Assembly (NCBI RefSeq): GCF_001029105.3
Contig: NZ_CP011807.3
Coordinates: 930,001-994,000, forward strand
Source of the DNA: Pandoraea faecigallinarum
Lineage (GTDB): Bacteria; Pseudomonadota; Gammaproteobacteria; Burkholderiales; Burkholderiaceae
Direction: 5' to 3'
DNA length: 64,000 nt
The stretch's first letter is position 1. Each line of letters begins with the position of its first letter. Of this stretch, positions 30,782 through 40,039 are shown piece by piece. Below the pieces are notes generated by a model. The model worked only from the letters and a program-made list of their open reading frames with translations, was not told where the DNA came from and did not search any database. Position numbers and translations under genes: made by a program.

Positions 30782-30965
30782 TAAATTTGAATTTGGCTAT
30801 TGTGTTTTTCGATACGGTAGATTTTGGCTAAATCAAGAGTGCCGGACGGTGGAGATCGCCGTCCGGCAAACGGTTCGCAAACGATGTGCCGGCGGCACTG
30901 CGCTGAGCCTGTGCCCGGTCCGAAGCGCCGAATCAGCATCAAATCAGCGCCCAATCAGCCCGCAA

Positions 30966-31436
30966 TCAGCCGAGTTCGCCTTGTTCGGCAAGCTCGCGGA
31001 TCCGGCGAACGGTGTCGATGTCGGCTTCGCGGTAAGCCGATTTCACAAACTCGCTATAGCGGGTGTCGGCAGTCGCGGCATCTTCCGGCAGCGTCGTGCT
31101 GTATGTGAATCGTACGAAATAATGCGTCGGATTCGGTTCCTCGATACGCATGGTAAGGGTGCCACCGGCGTGAGCGTCGGTGGCTGCCGTCTCATAGCGC
31201 ACGGACTGCTGAGCTTCGAAAACGACGCGGTCGAGCACCACCGTCTGCCCGAAGCGCAACTCGCGGTTGAGCGTCGTTTCGGTGCGCTCGTGCATGACGC
31301 ACTCATCGAGCCCCAGCACGAAAGCCTCCGGCTGCTCGGCGCGCAGCACGAGGCCACGCCACAATTGATCGCGCGTGAGCGCGAGGGCCAGTGGGTTCAG
31401 GAGGTCGTTGACCTCGATCAGGTGTTCGTACTGCAA
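30966..31436 (-). CDS. AtaL-like SRPBCC (DUF1857) protein
   Basis: A 156-residue protein starting MQYEHLIEVNDLLNPLALAL, with LTRDQLWRGLVLRAEQPEAF typical of the START/Bet v1-like DUF1857 family. Function of the family is unclear; members sit beside varied metabolic genes. It is encoded on the same strand as osmC, 82 bases downstream of it. Confidence 0.8.
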   Translation of the reverse strand: MQYEHLIEVNDLLNPLALALTRDQLWRGLVLRAEQPEAFVLGLDECVMHERTETTLNRELRFGQTVVLDRVVFEAQQSVRYETAATDAHAGGTLTMRIEEPNPTHYFVRFTYSTTLPEDAATADTRYSEFVKSAYREADIDTVRRIRELAEQGELG

Positions 31437-31518
31437 GACTATTTCCCCTTAAATCTCTTGAATCGCTTCGGTCCGGAGCGGACGGCGTGTGTATGACGCG
31501 CCGGCACCGCATCGGACA

Positions 31519-31929
31519 TTATTCGACAAGCGAACTCTCGATGGCGACGGTGCCCGACAACACCTTGTGAATTGGGCACGCGTTCGCGATTTCCAAGAGG
31601 CGCTGGCGTTGTTCCTCCGACAAATCACCGGCCAGTTCGATCTTGCGCGTAATCTGCGTGGTCCCCGCGGGGGGCTTGCCATCGGGGTTCATCGCGAGCG
31701 TCACCTTCACGTCCTTGAGCGGCCACTCTTTGCGCCGCGCATACATATGCAGCGTGATCGACGTACACGCCCCCAGACTCGACAGCAGTAGCGCCGACGG
31801 CGCGGGACCCAAGTCACCGCCGCCGAGCAATTCGGGTTCGTCCGCGATCCATTCATGCTTTCCGTCCGATAGATGGGTGGTATATCCGGCGGCGCCCAGG
31901 TGGGCGGTGACAATCGCTTCTGCGGCCAT
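31519..31929 (-). CDS. OsmC-family peroxiredoxin
   Basis: A 136-residue thiol peroxidase-like protein. Both redox cysteines of the family are present, in [15 protein letters not shown] and [14 protein letters not shown], and the [11 protein letters not shown] segment is standard. It likely reduces organic hydroperoxides. The region upstream holds a large inverted repeat (31979-32047). Confidence 0.9.
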   Translation of the reverse strand: MAAEAIVTAHLGAAGYTTHLSDGKHEWIADEPELLGGGDLGPAPSALLLSSLGACTSITLHMYARRKEWPLKDVKVTLAMNPDGKPPAGTTQITRKIELAGDLSEEQRQRLLEIANACPIHKVLSGTVAIESSLVE

Positions 31930-31978
31930 AGTGGCTCCTGTAGGTCCTGAAAGTCGTGATCGGCTTCAATGAAAATGA

Positions 31979-32047
31979 CCCGGCGAAGCACTGGGCCACA
32001 ATGTACTCTGCTCACTCTGAGTATCATTGTGACCCAATTTCGCCGGG
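31979..32047. repeat. Long imperfect inverted repeat between pirin and osmC genes
   Basis: Arms 31979-32008 and 32019-32047 pair over about 29 bases with only a few mismatches or bulges (CCCGGCGAA with TTCGCCGGG, CACAATG with CATTGTG, TACTC with GAGTA), around a ten-base loop. No T run follows, so it is not a normal terminator. It lies directly in front of osmC and may be an operator, an RNA hairpin or a small mobile palindrome. Confidence 0.85.
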
Positions 32048-32125
32048 CCGTCGGGAATGATGCGAACCGCTGGCTCACGCCGTCGCGGCAGAAGTCGTTG
32101 CCACGAAATGCCGGACGTCGCGCAC

Positions 32126-33022
32126 TCAGGTGCGCGACACCGAAGCGGGAATGTGCCCCATGCGTCCGGCCTGGAAATCGAGAATCGCCTGACGGATCTC
32201 ACTCTCCGTGTTCATCACGAACGGGCCGTAACGCGCCACCGGCTCACCCAGCGGCTTGCCGCCGATGAGCAGGAACGACAGCGGCGTGTCGCCGTCGTTG
32301 CGCACGGTCACGCCTTCGCCCTCATTGCCGAACACGACCATCTGATGCGCCTTGGCGGCGGCGCCCTCAGCACCGAAGTGCCCTTGGCCGTCGATCACGT
32401 AAGCGAACACGTTGAAGTCGGTCGGTACCGGATGATCGAGCAGGGCCTGCGGCTGCAAGGTGAAGTGCTGATACAGGATCGGCGTACGCGTTTCGATGGC
32501 TGCGCGCGTTCCCAGCGCCTCACCGCCGATCACGCGCACGCTGACCTTGCCGTCGCCGCTTGTCGCCGTCGGAATACCCGATGCCGGGAGTTCCTGATAA
32601 CGCGGCGTCATCATCTTGTCGGCGCTCGGCAGGTTCACCCACAACTGGAAGCCATGCATCTCGCCGCCGCGCTGCTGGAACGCATGCGAAGGTTCTTCCG
32701 AATGAATCACCCCGGCACCGGCGGTCATCCACTGCACGTCGCCGGGCGTGAGCTTGCCGGCGTGACCTTGCGAGTCGCGGTGCTCCATCTCACCGGCGAG
32801 CAGATAGGTGACGGTTTCGAAGCCGCGGTGCGGATGATCGGGCGCGCCCTTGGCATCGCCGGGGGCGACTTGCATCGGGCCCATCTCATCGAGCAGCAGG
32901 AACGGATCGAAGTCCATCATCATGCGCGTCGGGAACGGACGGTTGACGTGAAAACCGGCGCCTTCCTGCGTTTGTGCAGCCGTGAAGACGCGGGTGACCG
33001 GACGGGCATAAGTGGTGCTCAT
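32126..33022 (-). CDS. Pirin family protein
   Basis: A 298-residue bicupin. Starting at MSTTYARPVTRVFTAAQTQE (ATG 33022 with AGGAGG upstream), it has the pirin metal-binding motif DHPHRGFETVTYLLAGEMEH and MTAGAGVIHSEEPSH, then FQLWVNLPSADKMMTPRYQE. Some pirins are quercetinases or redox sensors; the exact role is unknown. The ORF is open a further 57 codons upstream without a ribosome site. Confidence 0.93.
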   Translation of the reverse strand: MSTTYARPVTRVFTAAQTQEGAGFHVNRPFPTRMMMDFDPFLLLDEMGPMQVAPGDAKGAPDHPHRGFETVTYLLAGEMEHRDSQGHAGKLTPGDVQWMTAGAGVIHSEEPSHAFQQRGGEMHGFQLWVNLPSADKMMTPRYQELPASGIPTATSGDGKVSVRVIGGEALGTRAAIETRTPILYQHFTLQPQALLDHPVPTDFNVFAYVIDGQGHFGAEGAAAKAHQMVVFGNEGEGVTVRNDGDTPLSFLLIGGKPLGEPVARYGPFVMNTESEIRQAILDFQAGRMGHIPASVSRT

Positions 33023-33210
33023 GGGGAAACCTCCTGTAGGGATGCGCGTCGCCACGGGAATGGACGGCATTGCGGCATCCGTTGTCATGTGCTCACTATA
33101 TCGGGGCAGACGCCAACGGGAGTAGCCCATAACGCAGGAAGGATTGTTACCGGATTGGAACAGTGCGCGAAAATTCCCGCGTAATGCGGGCATTTTCGGA
33201 TCGTGTGGAC

Positions 33211-33239
33211 GAAAAAAAGCGCGGTGACCGGCACCGCGC
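33211..33239 (-). terminator. Terminator of the tonB-exbB-exbD operon
   Basis: Stem GCGCGGTG/CACCGCGC with loop ACCGG and seven A residues on its left, which is a T run on the minus strand, directly after exbD. Confidence 0.9.
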
Positions 33240-33271
33240 CCGAGCTTCTGCGACTCGTGGATCCGCCGGGC

Positions 33272-33694
33272 CTATTTGGCCGGTTCGGTCACGAAGCCGA
33301 GTTTGGTCACGCCTGCCGTCTGTGCCTCCGAGAGCACCTTGGCGACGCTTTCGTAACGCACGCTCTTGTCGGCGAACAGGTGCAGTTCCGGCTGCGGCTG
33401 CGCTTCGGCCGCCTGTGCCAGACGCGCCTTGAGCGTGTCGTCGTCGATCTGCTGCTTGTCCCAGAAGACACTGCCGTCCGCCTGGATCGACAGATCGACC
33501 TTGGCGGGCTTCGTGTCCTCCGGCTGGCTGCTTGCCTGCGGCAAGTCGAGCTTGACCGCATGATTGAGCACCGGCAGCGTCACGATGAAGATGATCAGCA
33601 ACACCAGCATGACGTCGACGAGCGGCGTCATGTTGATTTCACTCATCATGGCATCATCGGCACCGTCGTCGCTGCTGTATGAACCCATGGCCAT
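33272..33694 (-). CDS. exbD: Biopolymer transport protein ExbD
   Basis: A 140-residue subunit of the proton-driven ExbB-ExbD motor. The single helix is in PLVDVMLVLLIIFIVTLPVL, with the essential Asp in LVDVML; the periplasmic domain ends with SEAQTAGVTKLGFVTE. Together with ExbB and TonB it energises outer-membrane siderophore and haem receptors. It is the last gene of the tonB-exbB-exbD operon. Confidence 0.95.
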   Translation of the reverse strand: MAMGSYSSDDGADDAMMSEINMTPLVDVMLVLLIIFIVTLPVLNHAVKLDLPQASSQPEDTKPAKVDLSIQADGSVFWDKQQIDDDTLKARLAQAAEAQPQPELHLFADKSVRYESVAKVLSEAQTAGVTKLGFVTEPAK

Positions 33695-33721
33695 AGCGAA
33701 CTCCTTCTCTTGCGCGGCGGC

Positions 33722-34459
33722 TTAGCTGGCGCTGGCCGACGTGGACTTGCGCACCGGCGTGACGTTGCTGGCGAACTGCGTCGAATGCACGCTCGCACCG
33801 GTCAGGAAGTAACCGTGCAGGCTGTGTGCAAAGCGATTGAGCTTCGAGACGATGCCCTTGTTGGCGCGCGTCAGGGCGTTGAAGCCGAGCACGGCCGGGA
33901 TGGCGACGAACAGACCGAAGGCCGTCATGATGAGCGCCTCGCCCACGGGGCCGGCCACCTTGTCGATGGTCGTCTGGCCCGAAGCACCGATGGCCAGCAG
34001 CGCGTGGTAGATCCCCCACACCGTGCCGAACAGACCGACGAACGGCGAGGTCGAGCCGATCGAGGCGAGCATCGCCAGGCCGCTTTGCAGGCGCGAAACG
34101 GTATCGTCCACCGAGTTCTTCAACGCACGCGTGATCCAGTCGCTCACGTCCATCTTGTCGTGCAGATGCGGCTGGCTCTGGCGGTGGTGTTCGGCGGCGT
34201 CCTGACCGGCGAGGGCCAGCGCGAGGAACGGATTGTTCTGACCCGATTCGCCGAGCTTTTGCAGGCCGGCCGAGAAATTCTCCGAGTGCCAGAAGTCCGG
34301 CTCGGCGGTGCGCGTGAGGCGGCTCAGACGGAAGACTTGCGTGCCCTTGATGATGATGACCGTCCAGGACAGCACCGACATCACCAGCAGCACGATCGCG
34401 ATGGCGCGGGTGACGAAATCGCCCTGCGACCAGACATGGCTCAAACCATACTCTTGCAT
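33722..34459 (-). CDS. exbB: Biopolymer transport protein ExbB
   Basis: A 245-residue membrane protein with three helices: AIAIVLLVMSVLSWTVIIIK near the N-terminus, and the pair in PFVGLFGTVWGIYHALLAIG and ALIMTAFGLFVAIPAVLGFN. These last two carry the conserved ion-path residues of the ExbB/MotA/TolQ family. The 27-base gap to exbD and 31-base gap to tonB indicate one transcript. Confidence 0.95.
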   Translation of the reverse strand: MQEYGLSHVWSQGDFVTRAIAIVLLVMSVLSWTVIIIKGTQVFRLSRLTRTAEPDFWHSENFSAGLQKLGESGQNNPFLALALAGQDAAEHHRQSQPHLHDKMDVSDWITRALKNSVDDTVSRLQSGLAMLASIGSTSPFVGLFGTVWGIYHALLAIGASGQTTIDKVAGPVGEALIMTAFGLFVAIPAVLGFNALTRANKGIVSKLNRFAHSLHGYFLTGASVHSTQFASNVTPVRKSTSASAS

Positions 34460-34490
34460 TTTTCGTTCCTCGGAAGATCCAGGTAGATCG

Positions 34491-35210
34491 TTAATCGTTC
34501 AGATTGAAGTTAAACGGTTTGGTCGCCGCGGCTTCGACCGCGCGGCCGTTTTGCATCGGCGGCGCACAGCGCATCGCCAGTGCGGCGGTGCGTGCAGCCT
34601 GATCGAGACGGGAAAAGCCGCTCGACTTGACGACATTGGCGCTCGAGACCACCCCGCGGGTGTCGATCACGAGGCGCAGCGTAACGGTGCCTTCTTCGCC
34701 CACGCGACGCGATTGCGTCGGGTAGACCACGCGCGGGTCGTCGCATTTCACTGCCAGACCTTCGATCGGGCCGGACGGCGCCGGAGCCGGTGCCGGCGCG
34801 GGCGGTGCTGGCGGCGTCGGCGCGGCTTGCTGCACCGGCTCGGGCGCCGTTTGCTGCGGCGGCGCAACCGGTTCCGCTTTTTGCGTGATGGCGTTCCTGG
34901 GCTGCTCGCGCGGCTTCGGCGGCGGCGGGGCGACCTTCGGCTTGGGCGGCTCCGGCTGTGGTTTCGGTGGCGCGGGTTGCGGCGGCGTCGGGGCCGGCGT
35001 GAGCGGAATGATCGTGGCGGTAAACGTCGTCGGCTCGATCGTCGCCTTTTCGGGATCGTTGCGCAGGTGCGCCAGACCGACCAGCGCGGCAATGTGAACG
35101 ATGACGATGGCTGCGGCAATCGCGATGGCGCGCGGCGACGTCAGCGGATCGCGGAATTGTGTGAGCGCAAGATCGGACGATGGCACAGCGGGGGACACGG
35201 CGGTCGACAT
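34491..35210 (-). CDS. tonB: Energy transducer TonB
   Basis: A 239-residue protein: cytosolic N-terminus, one helix at about residues 28-48 (AIAIAAAIVIVHIAALVGLA), a Pro-rich spacer (about 70-150, PEPPKPKVAPPPPKP) that spans the periplasm, and a C-terminal TonB domain with KCDDPRVVYPTQSRRVGEEG and RLVIDTRGVVSSANVVKSSG. It transmits ExbBD energy to outer-membrane receptors. No clear Fur box is seen upstream. Confidence 0.94.
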   Translation of the reverse strand: MSTAVSPAVPSSDLALTQFRDPLTSPRAIAIAAAIVIVHIAALVGLAHLRNDPEKATIEPTTFTATIIPLTPAPTPPQPAPPKPQPEPPKPKVAPPPPKPREQPRNAITQKAEPVAPPQQTAPEPVQQAAPTPPAPPAPAPAPAPSGPIEGLAVKCDDPRVVYPTQSRRVGEEGTVTLRLVIDTRGVVSSANVVKSSGFSRLDQAARTAALAMRCAPPMQNGRAVEAAATKPFNFNLND

Positions 35211-35609
35211 GATAACGGCTAGGGTACGCTAAATTGCGGCCATGAACGGTGAGTGAAGCGCGGTGCGCGAAGTCTCGGGTTCGGAACGGGCCGGACGTAC
35301 GATCAAAGGAAAACCGCGCCAGGGGGCGCGGTCGGCGAACGCGGTGACGAACACAGTGAGTCGTACCCCGTGCTCAAACTTACTTTCGAAACAGGAAAAA
35401 CGATAAACATAGCGTCGAAACAAAGCCAATCAGGAGTTCCATCCGACACCTCCAGGGTGACAGGTCGCTGGCTGGCGCATGGCGCCGTTAGACGCCTGGC
35501 TGGCTCCGTTGCCCCGTGATCCGCAAGGCGATCACGCTGGCGAAATTCCAAAGCGTTCGAAACCGGAAATGCAAAGCAAGGCCGCGCTTTGCCGACGAAC
35601 TGCAAGCGC
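35211..35609. other. 399-base intergenic stretch between tonB and bfd
   Basis: Only short, low-quality ORFs are present. A moderately AT-rich patch lies near 35380-35420 and may hold the tonB promoter, but I find no Fur-like site. Nothing else supported. Confidence 0.5.
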
Positions 35610-35870
35610 TCAGGCCGCGAGCGCGAGTTCCTGACGCACCACCACGACTTCCGTCGTCGTCTCAATGCCGGCGGACTGGCAGCAGCCACCGCATGCGCGG
35701 CCACAGCAGGGCGTGGCGCCGGTCACCATTTCCTGGACATACGGACCGCACTTGCCGCAGCACAACGCAACACCGAGGTCGATCTGAAGATCTTCCATGG
35801 TGGTGGCGCCGGCGTCGAGACAAGCCTTGATCTGACGGTCGGAGACGGATTTACATACGCAGACGATCAT
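35610..35870 (-). CDS. bfd: Bacterioferritin-associated ferredoxin
   Basis: An 86-residue [2Fe-2S] protein that reduces bacterioferritin to release iron. The cluster ligands are visible: Cys4 and Cys6 in MIVCVCKSVSD and the later pair in VALCCGKCGPYV. The C-terminal extension after residue 52 is unusually Cys-rich (PCCGRACGGCCQSAG). ATG 35870 is preferred over a start 8 codons upstream because it begins at the conserved N-terminus. A Fur box lies 26 bases upstream; bfr is 1.1 kb away. Confidence 0.92.
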   Translation of the reverse strand: MIVCVCKSVSDRQIKACLDAGATTMEDLQIDLGVALCCGKCGPYVQEMVTGATPCCGRACGGCCQSAGIETTTEVVVVRQELALAA

Positions 35871-35895
35871 GATGGAAACGTCAAAATGTAACACT

Positions 35896-35914
35896 AATGA
35901 GAATAATTATTATT
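35896..35914. promoter_or_regulatory. Fur box upstream of bfd, overlapping the murI stop
   Basis: AATGAGAATAATTATTATT closely matches the Fur consensus. Its last base is the first base of the murI stop triplet on the plus strand, so the bfd promoter lies at the very end of murI. Confidence 0.88.
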
Positions 35915-36825
35915 TAAGTTGACGTCTTTTGCAAGCGCCTTCGACCTATCCCCATGGCACGCGCAGGGATATACGGCAAAGGTGTCAATGTTTCCGTGAT
36001 CTCGACCGTGGCTACGCGGGGTGCGTTCACGAGCAGACGGTCCGCCATCGTTTGCAGCGCGCTGGCGTTTGCGGTGGAGAACAACTGGAGACCGCCGCTG
36101 TTGCCGGGAAGCGACGGTCCGGATGACGCTGACGGCGTGGCCGGTGCGGCCAGATCGCCGGCTTCGAGCCGGCGTTGCAACTGGCGGGCGATGGCCGCGC
36201 CGGTATCGATGAGGGTCAGCGCCGTACCGAAATGCCCCTCGATGGCGGGAATCAGGAAGGGGTAATGGGTGCAGCCGAGCACGAGCGTGTCGGCGCCCTG
36301 CGCCACCATCGGCGCGATGTACCTGTCCAGCAATGCCATCACGGCTGGAGAGTCGACGTCGCCCGCTTCGATGTGCTCGACCAGTCCATGGCCAGGCTGA
36401 CACAGAAACCGTTGTCCTTGCGCCGTGTGGCGGGCGAGCAGGTCAGCGAAGCGCGTGCTGCGCAGGGTTGCCGCCGTGGCGAGTACACCGATGACACCGC
36501 TGCGTGAGGCTGAGGCGGCCGGTTTGATGCCCGGCTCGACACCAATCACGGGCCAGGAATCGTCGGCGCGCAGCGCTGCTACACCGTGTGCCGTTGCCGT
36601 ATTGCAGGCGACGACGAACGCCTTCGCGCCGCGTTCCCGGACCCAGCGGCCGATGGCGAGGCTGCGTTGTTCGATGAATGCGTCGGGGCGCTCGCCGTAG
36701 GGCGCGTAGCGGGAGTCGGCGACGTACAGCAGCGACTCGTGCGGAAGCAGGGCGCGGACAGCCTGCAAGACCGAGAGGCCACCGAGGCCGGAATCGAAAA
36801 CGCCAATCGGCGCGTTGGAGGGCAT
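35914..36825 (-). CDS. murI: Glutamate racemase
   Basis: Makes D-glutamate for peptidoglycan. The 303-residue enzyme begins MPSNAPIGVFDSGLGGLSVL and has both catalytic cysteines in VVACNTATAHGV and LVLGCTHYPFLIP. The C-terminal region from residue 225 has an Ala/Ser/Pro-rich insertion (PATPSASSGPSLPGN). It is separated from bfr by a terminator and so has its own promoter. Confidence 0.95.
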   Translation of the reverse strand: MPSNAPIGVFDSGLGGLSVLQAVRALLPHESLLYVADSRYAPYGERPDAFIEQRSLAIGRWVRERGAKAFVVACNTATAHGVAALRADDSWPVIGVEPGIKPAASASRSGVIGVLATAATLRSTRFADLLARHTAQGQRFLCQPGHGLVEHIEAGDVDSPAVMALLDRYIAPMVAQGADTLVLGCTHYPFLIPAIEGHFGTALTLIDTGAAIARQLQRRLEAGDLAAPATPSASSGPSLPGNSGGLQLFSTANASALQTMADRLLVNAPRVATVEITETLTPLPYIPARAMGIGRRRLQKTST

Positions 36826-36833
36826 GGCAAATG

Positions 36834-36860
36834 AAAAAGGGCCGGCAAGCGGCCGGCCCC
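36834..36860 (-). terminator. Terminator after bfr (minus strand)
   Basis: Stem GGGCCGG/CCGGCCC around a seven-base loop, with AAAAA on its left that reads as a T run on the minus strand, just before the murI start. Confidence 0.75.
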
Positions 36861-36955
36861 GAAATTCTAGCGCAAAGGCTGCATTCCCCTATCGTTGCCA
36901 CGCAGGGCAGTGCGGCGATGCGCGTTTCTTATCTGGGTTTTGCCGGGTGTCGGGC

Positions 36956-37435
36956 TTATTCTTCGAACGACGCCATGCCCGACTGCTGGTAGTTCTGGAG
37001 ACCGACCTTGCCGATGAGTTCGATCTGCGTTTCCAGCCAGTCGATGTGCTCTTCGGTGTCGTGCAGGATTTCGTTGAAAAGCTCACGGGAGACGAAGTCC
37101 TTCACGCTTTCGCAGTGCGCGATGCCTTCTTTACAGGTCTTCTGCGAAAGGTATTCGAGCTTCAGATCGCACTGAAGAATTTCTTCGGTGTTCTCACCGA
37201 TGAGCAGCTTGTGCAGGTCTTGCAGGTTCGGCAGGCCGTCGAGCATGAAGATGCGCTCGATCAGCTTGTCGGCGTGCTTCATCTCGCCGATCGACTCGTC
37301 GTACTCGTGCTTGCCGAGTTTCGTCAGGCCCCAATGGTTATACATGCGGGCGTGCAGAAAGTACTGGTTGATCGCCGTCAGCTCGTTGGTGAGCTGGGAG
37401 TTGAGGAGGTCGATGACTTTCTTGTCGCCTTTCAT
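36956..37435 (-). CDS. bfr: Bacterioferritin
   Basis: A 159-residue haem-containing iron-storage subunit, the same length as E. coli Bfr, to which it aligns without gaps. Haem ligand Met52 (GEMKHAD) and diiron ligands Glu18, Glu51, His54, Glu94 and His130 are present; position 127, Glu in E. coli, is Thr here within [12 protein letters not shown]. The ATG at 37435 gives the canonical [18 protein letters not shown]. The longer upstream frame is not coding. Confidence 0.96.
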   Translation of the reverse strand: MKGDKKVIDLLNSQLTNELTAINQYFLHARMYNHWGLTKLGKHEYDESIGEMKHADKLIERIFMLDGLPNLQDLHKLLIGENTEEILQCDLKLEYLSQKTCKEGIAHCESVKDFVSRELFNEILHDTEEHIDWLETQIELIGKVGLQNYQQSGMASFEE

Positions 37436-37604
37436 TTCGGATCCCTGTTTTATGCAGTTTTGCAAGCGGTTGAAGAGTAGCCTGAAAAGCTCGGAAAGCC
37501 AAGCCCTGCAAGGCTTTTCGTGAACCGAGGTGCGAATGGTAATGCGATCCATTCGCGCTCTGCACTCACGCGATTCCCGCCATGGCGGGGGCATCGGGGA
37601 GGCG

Positions 37605-37632
37605 AAAAAAAGCCCGGACCAGGCCGGGCTTT
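37605..37632 (-). terminator. Terminator of the fumarase gene (minus strand)
   Basis: Stem AAAGCCCGG/CCGGGCTTT with a six-base loop and an A run on the left (T run on the minus strand), 87 bases beyond the fumarase stop. Confidence 0.88.
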
Positions 37633-37718
37633 CTTTGGCGGGGCAACGGTGCGAAAACCGTCGCCCCGACGGCAACGCGCACCTACGACGTTGGGCGCGC
37701 CGTCGAACGGAACGCGAC

Positions 37719-39242
37719 TTATTGCGCTGCGACCGGAATCTTGCCGATCCTGGCCTGCCATTCCTTCGGGCCGGTCTGGTGCACGGAGACACCGGTCGAG
37801 TCCACCGCCACCGTCACCGGCATGTCCTTGACGTCGAACTCATAGATCGCTTCCATGCCGAGGTCTTCGAAGGCCAGCACGCGTGCGGCGCGAATCGCCT
37901 TGGACACGAGGTACGCTGCACCACCGACGGCCATCAGATACGCTGCTTTCTGTTGCTTGATGGCTTCGATGGCGGCAGGGCCGCGTTCCGACTTGCCGAT
38001 CATCACGGACAGACCGAGCTTGCCGAGCATCAGGTCGGAGAACTTGTCCATGCGGGTCGACGTGGTCGGGCCTGCGGGACCGACGACTTCGTCGCGCACC
38101 GGATCGACCGGGCCGACGTAGTAGATGGCGCGGCCCTTGAAGTCCACCGGCAGCGGTTCGCCCTTGGCGACCATGTCGGCGATGCGCTTGTGCGCGGCGT
38201 CACGGCCGGTGAGCATCTTGCCCGAGAGCAGCAGGGTCTGGCCCGGCTTCCAGCTCGTGATTTCTTCCGGCGTGAGGTTGTCCAGATCGACGCGCTTGCT
38301 GGTTTCCGTGTTCGGCGCCCAGTGCACGTTCGGCCATGCGTCGAGCGACGGAGCCGCGAGGAACGACGGGCCCGAGCCGTCCAGCGTGAAGTGCGCGTGA
38401 CGCGTGGCGGCGCAGTTCGGAATCATGGCGACCGGCTTCGAGGCGGCGTGCGTCGGGTAATCGAGGATCTTCACGTCGAGCACGGTGGCCAGACCGCCGA
38501 GGCCTTGCGCGCCGATGCCCAGCGCGTTGACCTTCTCGAACAACTCGATACGCAGCTCTTCATTCCAGTTTTGCGGACCGCGCTTGATCACGTCATGGAT
38601 GTCGATCGGATCCATGAGCGATTCCTTGGCGAGGACCATGGCCTTCTCGGCGGTGCCGCCGATCCCGATGCCGAGCATGCCGGGCGGGCACCAGCCGGCG
38701 CCCATCGTCGGCACGGTCTTCACCACCCAGTCGACGATCGAGTCGGACGGGTTGAGCATCACGAACTTCGACTTGTTCTCGGAGCCGCCGCCCTTGGCTG
38801 CGACCGTGATGTCCACCTTGTCGCCTTCCACGATCTCGTAGTGGATGACGGCCGGCGTGTTGTCCTTCGTGTTCTTGCGGCCGGCTTCCGGCGGGGCCAC
38901 GATCGAGGCGCGCAGCACGTTGTCCGGGTGCAGGTAAGCCTGACGCACGCCTTCGTTGATCATGTCGGTGAGGCTGCGCTTGGCGTCCCAGCGCACGTTC
39001 ATGCCGACCTTCACGAACACGGTCACGATACCGGTGTCCTGGCACAGCGGACGGCGGCCTTCGGCGCACATGCGGCTGTTGGTCAGGATCTGGGCGATGG
39101 CGTCCTTGGCAGCGGGGCTTTCTTCGGCCTCGTAGGCGCGGCCCAGTGCCTGAATGTAATCGTCCGGATGGTAGTAGCTGATGTACTGAAGGGCACCGGC
39201 GACGCTCTGAATGACGTCGTCTTCTTTAATGACGGTAGACAT
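37719..39242 (-). CDS. Class I (iron-sulfur) fumarate hydratase
   Basis: Interconverts fumarate and malate in the TCA cycle using an oxygen-sensitive [4Fe-4S] cluster. The 507-residue protein has candidate cluster cysteines in [25 protein letters not shown] and [16 protein letters not shown]. The C-terminal beta-domain ([37 protein letters not shown]) is fused to the alpha part, as in FumA/FumB. A single gene with its own terminator. Confidence 0.95.
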   Translation of the reverse strand: MSTVIKEDDVIQSVAGALQYISYYHPDDYIQALGRAYEAEESPAAKDAIAQILTNSRMCAEGRRPLCQDTGIVTVFVKVGMNVRWDAKRSLTDMINEGVRQAYLHPDNVLRASIVAPPEAGRKNTKDNTPAVIHYEIVEGDKVDITVAAKGGGSENKSKFVMLNPSDSIVDWVVKTVPTMGAGWCPPGMLGIGIGGTAEKAMVLAKESLMDPIDIHDVIKRGPQNWNEELRIELFEKVNALGIGAQGLGGLATVLDVKILDYPTHAASKPVAMIPNCAATRHAHFTLDGSGPSFLAAPSLDAWPNVHWAPNTETSKRVDLDNLTPEEITSWKPGQTLLLSGKMLTGRDAAHKRIADMVAKGEPLPVDFKGRAIYYVGPVDPVRDEVVGPAGPTTSTRMDKFSDLMLGKLGLSVMIGKSERGPAAIEAIKQQKAAYLMAVGGAAYLVSKAIRAARVLAFEDLGMEAIYEFDVKDMPVTVAVDSTGVSVHQTGPKEWQARIGKIPVAAQ

Positions 39243-39287
39243 GAAACGGCTCTCGACTTAGTGGGGACTGGTGTTTGTAATGACTGA

Positions 39288-39881
39288 CTAATGCGGGGTG
39301 GCGTACGCCGGCGCGTGGCTGTCGTTCGTCATCTTGTTGACGTAGGCCATGACGACGGCGGAAAGCAGGAACGCGCAGTGAATGATCACTTGCCACATGA
39401 TGGTGTGCGGCGTCTGCTGGGACGCATCGATGAACGTCTTGAGCAGATGGATCGACGAGATGCTGATGAGCGCCATCGACAGCTTCACCTTGAGCACACC
39501 GGCATTCACATGATCGAGCCATTCCGGCTCGTCGGGGTGCCCTTCGACGCCCAGACGGGAGACGAAGGTCTCATAACCGCCGATGATGACCATGATGAGC
39601 AGGTTCGAAATCATCACCACGTCGATCAGGCCGAGCACGACGAGCATGATCTGCGTTTCGTCGAATGTCGCGGCATGCGAGACGAGGTGGAAAAGCTCGA
39701 CGAGGAATTTGTAGACGTAGACGGCCTGCGCGGCGATCAGTCCGAGATAGAGCGGCAGTTGCAGCCAGCGGCTGAAGAAAATGACGCGGGGCAAAGGACG
39801 CATGGGGCGCGAGGAGCGCGCCGGCGTATCAGACGTATCAGACGTATCCGACGTGGCGGACGGTCGGCCGGGAGTCGACAT
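39288..39881 (-). CDS. UPF0114/TIGR00645 (YqhA-like) membrane protein
   Basis: A 197-residue inner-membrane protein with four hydrophobic helices: [57 protein letters not shown] and [19 protein letters not shown]. Family of unknown function. The N-terminal 25 residues contain an SDT repeat coded by 9-bp units. The start at ATG 39881 is chosen; a start 15 codons upstream is possible. Confidence 0.85.
   Translation of the reverse strand: MSTPGRPSATSDTSDTSDTPARSSRPMRPLPRVIFFSRWLQLPLYLGLIAAQAVYVYKFLVELFHLVSHAATFDETQIMLVVLGLIDVVMISNLLIMVIIGGYETFVSRLGVEGHPDEPEWLDHVNAGVLKVKLSMALISISSIHLLKTFIDASQQTPHTIMWQVIIHCAFLLSAVVMAYVNKMTNDSHAPAYATPH
39823..39858 (-). repeat. Four 9-bp units coding SDT repeats in the UPF0114 protein
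   Basis: GGCGTATCA, GACGTATCA, GACGTATCC, GACGTGGCG on the plus strand; on the coding strand they give SDT triplets in the cytosolic N-terminus. Confidence 0.88.
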
Positions 39882-40039
39882 GGCGGTATTGACGAAGTAA
39901 GGACGCTGGCCCGCGCCTCGGGACACGGGCTGTAGTTTTCAGTGAAATCGGGTTCGGGAATCGGGGGGCCGGATATCGCGTCGCGAAATCCGGCATGGCG
40001 GGCATTTTACAACGTCTTGGCGGCGGGGCAGTGTCCGAT

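Noticed and set aside
35253..35519. 88-codon ORF between tonB and bfd
   Set aside because: No ribosome site, mixed composition, spans the likely tonB promoter.
37530..39287. 585-codon plus-strand ORF
   Set aside because: Antisense to the fumarase gene; His/Asp/Val-rich shadow frame.
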